Source: Candidimonas nitroreducens
GTDB lineage: Bacteria; Pseudomonadota; Gammaproteobacteria; Burkholderiales; Burkholderiaceae_B
Length of the DNA: 64,000 nt
Assembly (NCBI RefSeq): GCF_002209565.1
Contig: NZ_NJIH01000003.1
Span: forward strand, 372,001 to 436,000
Reading direction: 5' to 3'
Part shown: piece after piece, positions 59,587 to 64,000 of the stretch
Layout: every line of letters starts with the position of its first letter
How positions within the stretch are numbered: the first letter of the stretch is position 1
The notes under the pieces: generated by a model
What the model saw: only the letters and a program-made list of their open reading frames with translations
Databases searched by the model: none
What the model was told of the DNA's origin: nothing
Made by a program: the position numbers and the translations under genes

Positions 59587-59626
59587 TGACTTAATGCGGA
59601 CAGAACCAGCTCATAAGAGCGGCCGA
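59193..59626. repeat. Direct repeat, copy 2 (arfB segment)
   Basis: Counterpart of 57768-58199. The two copies enclose the DODA-like gene and relBE (~990 bases) in direct orientation, so homologous recombination could delete or amplify that block. Confidence 0.9.
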
Positions 59627-59627
59627 G
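59583..59627 (-). pseudogene. 3' fragment of a DOPA-dioxygenase-like gene
   Basis: Reads [14 protein letters not shown] then stop, matching the last residues of the intact copy ([14 protein letters not shown]), and keeps the ATGA overlap with arfB. Homology ends at 59627, where unrelated cassette-like DNA begins. Confidence 0.85.
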
Positions 59628-59766
59628 GCGCTCCGACGTCTACAATTTCTTTGCGAGCGAGATAATTCACGCCGCAAGACATAGTGATAACGGACGGCGG
59701 CTTCCGACCCGCAAGAGACGGCCATTCATCAACCGCAAAGTGGACTGTCATATCCTCTGCACGACC

Positions 59767-59988
59767 ATGCCAACGAATGAAAAAGCGAGCTCAGTACAGT
59801 TAAGCTATCTCAATACCGAGGCTATAGTGAAGAAGGTAGCGAACGCGCTCGCGGAACTGATCCAGCAGTCGTATCTAACGCAAAACAGGCGTACCGGGAG
59901 CCATGAAAACTTTATATCTGTGTTTCTACACGGCTTATCGATTGCTAAGCTAGGCTGCAAGCCACTTTGCGGAGGAAATCATGCCTAG
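59767..59988 (+). CDS. Small unknown protein of an integron-like cassette
   Basis: 73 residues if started at ATG 59767 (an upstream ATG at 59740 is in frame). Sequence is not recognised: MPTNEKASSVQLSYLNTEA then a helical AIVKKVANALAELIQQSY. Support for being real is positional: its TAG lies inside the first box of an attC-like site, as cassette genes commonly end. No clear ribosome site. Low certainty. Confidence 0.4.
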   Translation: MPTNEKASSVQLSYLNTEAIVKKVANALAELIQQSYLTQNRRTGSHENFISVFLHGLSIAKLGCKPLCGGNHA

Positions 59989-60045
59989 GATATCCCGCAT
60001 CGCCCAGGTTATTCCGCACGTTTTGCGGGATACATTACGTTAGGC
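59983..60045 (+). other. attC-like recombination site 1
   Basis: Left box GCCTAGG (59983-59989), right core box GTTAGGC (60039-60045), and between them arms TATCCCGCA / TGCGGGATA forming a perfect 9-bp stem. The left box departs from RYYYAAC at its end, so the site may be partly degenerate. Same orientation as site 2. Confidence 0.6.
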
Positions 60046-60068
60046 CCCCCAACCAGCAGGAGCGTACA

Positions 60069-60764
60069 TTGCCATCCGCCCGACAAGAACTGATTGCTGA
60101 GCTAGAGCAGATCCTTGCTGCCCTACGTGAAGATCGACTGTATCCCGAGGAAATGCAACGCCGGTTCATCTATCCCATGAGCAGTCTGGGTGTTCATCGG
60201 CACTTACTGGAGGTAGAGTCACAGATCCGAAGCCTTCGTGAAGAGGTTTTGCGGAGTCGCGACAAGCCCGTACGCTGTGCCTACACCGAAGACAGAGGCC
60301 AAGTCATTCATATGCTCACCGGCGTATCCGGTGAGGTGGAACGCGATCACAAGTACCTCAAGAAGAAATCTCATTCGAACGAATGGCTGATCATCACCGA
60401 TCCCTACTTTCTGCAGTGGGACGGTCCAAACAAGGCATTTCCCTCCGAGAAGAAGTACACCGATTACATCGTTGACTACATCCCGCGGGAACTCAAAAAG
60501 CTTGAGCTATTCATTCTCCCTGATCCTAACAAGCGGATACTCAAGAAATTCAATGATCGGGTTCGAGGCAGAGGTACCCAGGTGTCGTACTGGCCGACGA
60601 CCGAAATCCATGATCGAACGATCATTCGAGATAACATGACTGGCACTCTGATGGGAACCTCGTTTGGAGGCCTTGGCAACAAGCTGGCGTTTGTGCTTGA
60701 TATTCCAGACCAAGACCTGAAAATGTTTATGGAACAACTCAATCGAATCCGCGGAGTGGCCTGA
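60069..60764 (+). CDS. Cassette-borne PLD-like protein of unknown function
   Basis: 231 residues from TTG 60069, selected because AGGAG stands six bases before it and no ATG fits. An N-terminal helical/coiled region (1-65) precedes an alpha/beta domain with WLIITDPYF (106-114) and IHDRTIIRD (180-188) plus GTSFGGLGNK (196-205). The DPY...HDR...G-S pattern recalls PLD-like C-terminal domains with HxR/K catalytic motifs (for example MIT_C type); only one such motif is present, so a nuclease or phosphodiesterase would need dimerisation. Its stop lies 1 base before attC site 2, and site 1 lies just upstream, so it forms one complete cassette. Confidence 0.75.
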   Translation: MPSARQELIAELEQILAALREDRLYPEEMQRRFIYPMSSLGVHRHLLEVESQIRSLREEVLRSRDKPVRCAYTEDRGQVIHMLTGVSGEVERDHKYLKKKSHSNEWLIITDPYFLQWDGPNKAFPSEKKYTDYIVDYIPRELKKLELFILPDPNKRILKKFNDRVRGRGTQVSYWPTTEIHDRTIIRDNMTGTLMGTSFGGLGNKLAFVLDIPDQDLKMFMEQLNRIRGVA

Positions 60765-60765
60765 C

Positions 60766-60825
60766 GCCTAACCTCTTGGTCAACCGGACGTGCCTACCAC
60801 ACGCCGGTTACCTCAAACGTTGAAC
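60766..60825 (+). other. attC recombination site 2 (integron cassette end)
   Basis: 60 bases bounded by GCCTAAC (RYYYAAC, 60766-60772) and GTTGAAC (GTTRRRY, 60819-60825). The inner arms GGTcAACCGGaCGTG and CACGCCGGTTACC pair with two unpaired bases on one strand, the hallmark of attC folding (extrahelical bases), and CTCAAACGTT is a common attC end. Strong by eye. Confidence 0.82.
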
Positions 60826-60874
60826 GACTGCATTTCCTTTGTCCGATTGACTGCTTCTGGCCGTGATCCGCCCT

Positions 60875-61198
60875 TCAAAGAACGGCCTCCAACCCTTTTC
60901 GGTCTAGCAAATTCAAAAGCTTTAGCGATGGGCCGCTGGGCTTTTTGTCGCCTTGCTCCCATTTTCGAATGGTCGAAACGCTGGTGTTGAGTATTGCTGC
61001 CAGCACCGCTTGGCTGACCTTGAGCTTCTTGCGCATGGTTCTGATTTCTTCGCTGTCGTAGGCGGGAATTGGCTCAAGGCAGAGTGCATCATACTGGCGC
61101 ATCCGGCGTTTGGTGATGAGCCCTTTGCGATGCAGGCCGCTGGCCGTCTCGTGCACGGCGGCAAGGACGGGGCTTTTTAGTTTGGTCTTACTGGTCAC
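60875..61198 (-). CDS. XRE-family antitoxin (HigA/YiaG-like)
   Basis: 107 residues. C-terminal helix-turn-helix (EEIRTMRKKLKVSQAVLAAILNTSVSTIRKWEQGDKKPSGPSLKLL) after an N-terminal toxin-binding segment. Encoded after the toxin with an 11-base overlap, the inverted order of higBA systems. Should repress its own promoter and neutralise the toxin. Confidence 0.9.
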   Translation of the reverse strand: MTSKTKLKSPVLAAVHETASGLHRKGLITKRRMRQYDALCLEPIPAYDSEEIRTMRKKLKVSQAVLAAILNTSVSTIRKWEQGDKKPSGPSLKLLNLLDRKGLEAVL

Positions 61199-61568
61199 GG
61201 CAGATTTCCTGTAACGATCCGTCCTCGACGGCTTCCTTCAATTGCGCTTGTGTCAATTGCAGCAGGTCGGCAGCTAGGGATTGCAGCGCTTCCAGTTCTG
61301 TGTCGTTGACATTGGCTCTGACGTTCTTGGCAAACCCGAACATGAAAAACCAGCGATCCCCCTTGTTGGTCGCGACCAGTGTGCGCATGCCTTTGCGCTT
61401 CCCTCGCCCTTCAACAGGGACACGCTTCTTGACGACACAGCCGCCAAGGTCGGCGTCAATCAGACCTTGATGCATTTCGATGACGGCCTTGCACAAGGCC
61501 TTCTCGGTCAGGTTTATCTTGCGCATCCAGCGTTGGAAATGGCGAGTTATGAACGATTGCTGTGCCAT
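61188..61568 (-). CDS. RelE/HigB-superfamily toxin
   Basis: 126 residues. Central segment CVVKKRVPVEGRGKRKGMRTLVAT and RWFFMFGFAKN...LEALQSLAADLL fits the PF06296-type RelE-like toxins, predicted ribosome-dependent mRNases. An internal ATG (residue 15) is an alternative start. Directed leftward, opposite to the attC-bounded cassette beside it, so it may not be part of the same array. Confidence 0.88.
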   Translation of the reverse strand: MAQQSFITRHFQRWMRKINLTEKALCKAVIEMHQGLIDADLGGCVVKKRVPVEGRGKRKGMRTLVATNKGDRWFFMFGFAKNVRANVNDTELEALQSLAADLLQLTQAQLKEAVEDGSLQEICRDQ

Positions 61569-62001
61569 GGATATTATGCCACTTAGTGATACTATTCTCT
61601 AGTTGGAAAAGTGCCATTCCGTGCCAGACTGGCGATCGAGATCACGCGACTGGTCGGCCCGCCACCGTGATGTCGGGCGCGTGTGACCGCAGGGTCAGGA
61701 GCACCATCGCTTCCACATGTCCGGTTGCCTGTATGCCTGCTGATGGGTTGGGCACATCGCCGGTTGTACCCTCTGGCCAGCCTCGCGACCATTGGGCAAA
61801 TTCAGCCAGCCCTGTTGCGATGCGGAATTTCCAATGTATTTATTGGCGGTAAGCTGCGAGTATTGCCAGGAAATGTTTGATCTTATTGTTGCCAAGATGT
61901 CTTGCGGGCGGCGGATTTCTCCGGTTGTGAACAGCCTTCCCGGTTAAATGTTGGCTTCCACAATCACTGTCATAATCAGATCCAGAAGAGGGGGCGTGGT
62001 C
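61569..62001. other. Intergenic region
   Basis: 433 bases between the divergent toxin gene and the next rightward gene. Contains CACTTAGTG-like short symmetry next to the toxin start (about 61577-61585), a possible autoregulatory site. Otherwise nothing recognised. Confidence 0.4.
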
Positions 62002-62631
62002 ATGGAATACGACGAAGACGCTGCGTCGGAGCAACGCGTGGTGATACGCCTGGCAGCAGAGGGTGCGAAGCGCACGCACGAAACCCTGTCCGACGAGCAG
62101 ATCCAGGCTGCGATCAAGGCATTTGCGCGGGTGACGCCGCCGCGGCTGCCCGAAGAAAAGATAGACATAACCTTCGGGCTGATAACGGTTGATATGTTGC
62201 GTAATGTGCCCTCGGCGGAATCTCGCAAGCCGGGCAATGTGGTTTTGAACTGGCGCAAGCTTGTCGATATCGTTCCCGATATATATTTTGCTGGGCTTGG
62301 CGCCGCGACGGCTCCCCTCGCACCGGCATTGTCGATGATCTTTGCCGGACTCTATATCTGGAACAAATTATGGAAAGGCAGTGCAGAGGATTTCAGCAAA
62401 GACGAAGCCATAGCGATATTGGCGCTATGGAAGAACCGGGATGCAGGAAACAAGATCGGTGAGGACGATGGTTTGATGAGGACGAATGAGCTGCGAGTCC
62501 GCTACGATCTGCCCCCGATAAGCCGGGGCCAGTTTGCTGCGATTGTGGATCGATTCGTAGGAATCAATTGTATAGAGCTTGAAAACGGCGTCATTTGGCT
62601 GCGGGAGTCGATACGCGTAAGGTATGGATAG
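62002..62631 (+). CDS. Protein of unknown function, one possible membrane segment
   Basis: 209 residues from ATG 62002 (purine-rich AGAGGGGG upstream). Not recognised. N-terminal half is polar (EQRVVIRLAAEGAKRTHETL, PPRLPEEKIDITFGLITVDML); a hydrophobic stretch about 105-135 (IYFAGLGAATAPLAPALSM) could span or bind a membrane; the C-terminal half looks like a winged helix (LRVRYDLPPISRGQFAAIVDRF, ENGVIWLRESIRVRYG). Alone in its orientation; flanked by TA modules. Confidence 0.75.
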   Translation: MEYDEDAASEQRVVIRLAAEGAKRTHETLSDEQIQAAIKAFARVTPPRLPEEKIDITFGLITVDMLRNVPSAESRKPGNVVLNWRKLVDIVPDIYFAGLGAATAPLAPALSMIFAGLYIWNKLWKGSAEDFSKDEAIAILALWKNRDAGNKIGEDDGLMRTNELRVRYDLPPISRGQFAAIVDRFVGINCIELENGVIWLRESIRVRYG

Positions 62632-62848
62632 CGTGCCGCTCGGCAGCATTCCATGGTGTGCGGGCCGATTCAAATACCCGGCGCAAATACCCAGCGGTTG
62701 CCACCGTAATTCTGAATACTGTTGCCGAGCTACCCAGCGTACGCTTCCGGGCAGGGGCGCAATGCCTGCCAGGGACTAGCAATCCGCCCCCAGAAGCAGT
62801 CTAATCAAGGTATGGCCCTTACCGGGGTATTCCAAATGGAGAGTGGCC

Positions 62849-62965
62849 ATGGTTACGACTCCCATCATTGAGCTGTTCATAGGTCTGGGGGCGGCCTGCT
62901 CCCTGATTCTGTTGTGCGCGCTGGTGTATTTGATCAGGCGCGAGCGTCGCCGGCATAGAGGCTGA
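62849..62965 (+). CDS. Small single-pass membrane protein (38 aa)
   Basis: ATG 62849 follows GGAGAG by six bases. The peptide has a short polar start, one transmembrane helix (FIGLGAACSLILLCALVYLI) and a strongly basic end RRERRRHRG, i.e. Nin-Cin out by the positive-inside rule with C-terminus cytoplasmic. No family recognised; could be a small regulatory or toxin-like peptide. Confidence 0.55.
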   Translation: MVTTPIIELFIGLGAACSLILLCALVYLIRRERRRHRG

Positions 62966-63105
62966 TACCTGCCTGGCAGTATGCGGGCTCAGGATTCCGG
63001 CGCGGCCGGGGCGCAACACCGGCTCAGCCATGACAGCGGGCGGCATATTTCCGATATGCTGGCTTGCGCCTTGTGGCGCGACAAGGCGATAGGGCGCAAG
63101 TACAT

Positions 63106-63753
63106 ATGCAAGAAAACCTGGAATCCGGCACCTTGCGGGGTGCCTCCCAGCTTACCGCGGAAACATCTGCCCTTCCCGCGGGGGCATCTTCCGTGGCCGG
63201 CAGCGAGCTGGTGGAAATCACCTCCTCGCAATACCGGGTGGACATAGACTTAGTCTATGCCACCGCCAACAATTTCGCCGGCCGCCCGGTATACGCGCAG
63301 GCGCGCTGCGCCTTGCGCCCGGAGGCGGCTGCGTGCCTGTTGCACGCAGCGCGTGCCGCGTATCGCGCTGGTTATAGGCTGAAGGTCTTCGATGCGTATC
63401 GTCCGCCGCGCGCACAGCAGATATTCTGGGCGCTATGCCCCGACCCGCGCTATATCGCCGATGCCAGTCAGGGGTCGAATCACACGCGCGGCGTGGCGGT
63501 GGACGTGACCCTGATGGACGCGCACGGCAAGCCGCTGGACATGGGTACTGGCTTCGATGCCATGGAAGACCTTTCGCACCACGACCGCGACGATCTGCCG
63601 CAGCAGGTGCAGCGCAATCGCTGCTTGCTGCTGGGCATTATGCTGCAAGCGGGTTTCTGTTCCATCGCCACGGAATGGTGGCATTACGAGCTGCCTGATT
63701 CGAAGAGTTATGCGCTGCTGGATGACTCTGTCGTGACGGCGGTGCCGGAGTGA
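63106..63753 (+). CDS. VanX/DdpX-like D-Ala-D-Ala dipeptidase
   Basis: 215 residues from ATG 63106. Zinc site SNHTRGVAVDVTL (SxHxxGxAxD) and EWWHYE (E-x2-H) are complete, with VFDAYRPPRAQQIFW upstream, as in VanX, DdpX and PcgL. No convincing signal peptide. VanX hydrolyses free D-Ala-D-Ala; in Gram-negatives these enzymes recycle the dipeptide as a carbon/nitrogen source. No vanH/vanA or transporter genes nearby. Confidence 0.92.
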   Translation: MQENLESGTLRGASQLTAETSALPAGASSVAGSELVEITSSQYRVDIDLVYATANNFAGRPVYAQARCALRPEAAACLLHAARAAYRAGYRLKVFDAYRPPRAQQIFWALCPDPRYIADASQGSNHTRGVAVDVTLMDAHGKPLDMGTGFDAMEDLSHHDRDDLPQQVQRNRCLLLGIMLQAGFCSIATEWWHYELPDSKSYALLDDSVVTAVPE

Positions 63754-63799
63754 AGTGCCACGTATGGATGATGTATTTATGACGGCGTATTTTCCAGGC

Positions 63800-63829
63800 T
63801 TGAGTAGGGTGGCCGAGACCTAGTATAAT
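63800..63829 (+). promoter_or_regulatory. Promoter of higB: TTGAGT-N18-TATAAT
   Basis: Consensus -10 TATAAT (63824-63829) and -35-like TTGAGT (63800-63805) with 18-base spacing, rare clarity in this GC-rich window. It overlaps the operator-like repeat and the higB start, so transcripts would have an extremely short leader. Confidence 0.7.
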
Positions 63830-63848
63830 TCTCCCAAAACGGGAGAAT
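63828..63848. promoter_or_regulatory. Inverted repeat ATTCTCCC-N5-GGGAGAAT
   Basis: Eight-base perfect arms overlapping the -10 element on one side and the first codon on the other. Position suits autorepression by the HigA antitoxin; its right arm GGGAGA also lies where a ribosome site would be. Confidence 0.7.
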
Positions 63849-64000
63849 GAGTGAAGATGTGAGGATCATCGCAAAGAGCACCCTGAAAAAATTCTGGGAG
63901 CGGCCTGGGCGTGAAGACTCCCGAGGGCCACTCGAAAGCTGGCATGACGAGGTGCTTGCAGCCAACTGGCGATCGCCTCAGGCAATCAAGAACCAATACC
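63847..64000 (+). CDS. higB: HigB-type mRNA interferase, 3' end cut by window
   Basis: Reads MSEDVRIIAKSTLKKFWERPG and on to ESWHDEVLAANWRSPQAIKNQY at the window end. The RIIAKSTLKKFWE and W-x-SP/TP-x-I blocks define the HigB_toxin family (host-killing mRNase). Start is ATG 63847 or GTG 63859 (the latter gives the usual MRIIA start). higA is expected just beyond the window. Confidence 0.85.
   Translation, partial: MSEDVRIIAKSTLKKFWERPGREDSRGPLESWHDEVLAANWRSPQAIKNQY

Noticed and set aside
60826-61950. A third attC site closing a cassette around the HigBA-like pair
   Set aside because: Searched by eye for GTTRRRY with a matching RYYYAAC and stem; candidate GTTGGAA at about 61600 does not fit and has no stem.

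Overview
The window looks like chromosome from a high-GC betaproteobacterium of the order Burkholderiales, most likely family Alcaligenaceae (Bordetella / Achromobacter / Pusillimonas relatives). Supporting signs are four orphan Bug/TctC-type periplasmic binding proteins, an smg-gluQ-topB neighbourhood, a LiuR-controlled leucine operon that carries aceK, and the five-step (hutF/hutG) histidine pathway. This is inferred from gene content; no rRNA or other taxonomic marker is present, and I recognised no tRNA gene.

Layout. 1-1.3 kb: 3' end of an AMP-forming acyl-CoA ligase and the relic of a short-chain dehydrogenase. 1.4-5.1 kb: a trimeric autotransporter adhesin with a lipoprotein partner, then decayed DNA with a probable IS66 remnant. 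5.1-7.7 kb: a SET-domain methyltransferase with a lysine-rich tail and an orphan acetolactate synthase large subunit. 7.7-13.4 kb: a less GC-rich catabolic cluster (IclR regulator, enoyl-CoA hydratase, ADP-forming acyl-CoA ligase, degenerate amidohydrolase, Bug protein). 13.5-18.4 kb: topB, gluQ and smg. 18.7-23.1 kb: paired acyl-CoA dehydrogenases, an enoyl-CoA hydratase and a D-threonine-aldolase-like PLP enzyme. 23.2-26.5 kb: a copper-type operon (DUF2946, YcnI, TonB-dependent receptor). 26.6-36.9 kb: leucine/isovalerate operon (ivd, aceK, thiolase, mccB, mccA) with regulator liuR; a hipBA module sits between liuR and ivd, and perfect palindromes mark both promoters. 37-44 kb: MBL hydrolase, Rieske oxygenase operon with a divergent LysR gene, and three more Bug proteins. 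44.3-46.4 kb: LysE exporter and cystathionine beta-lyase-like enzyme. 46.6-56.4 kb: complete hut locus (hutC, hutU-hutH, hutD-hutI-hutF-hutG) with three candidate HutC operators.

56.4-64 kb is a mosaic accessory region: a cluster of 22-bp repeats with a DnaA-box match, an SDR gene, two 93%-alike arfB copies bracketing a DOPA-dioxygenase-like gene and relBE, two integron attC-like sites delimiting a cassette with a PLD-like gene, a HigBA/RelE-type module, a gene of unknown function, a 38-aa membrane protein, a VanX-like dipeptidase and the start of another higB behind a clear promoter/operator. No integron integrase is present in the window.

The most unusual items are the attC-bounded cassette, the duplicated arfB segment around relBE, the hipBA insertion between the two LiuR sites, low-complexity insertions inside GluQ, HutF and HutD, a metal-ligand-poor amidohydrolase, and a TopB ending in an SSB-like acidic tip.
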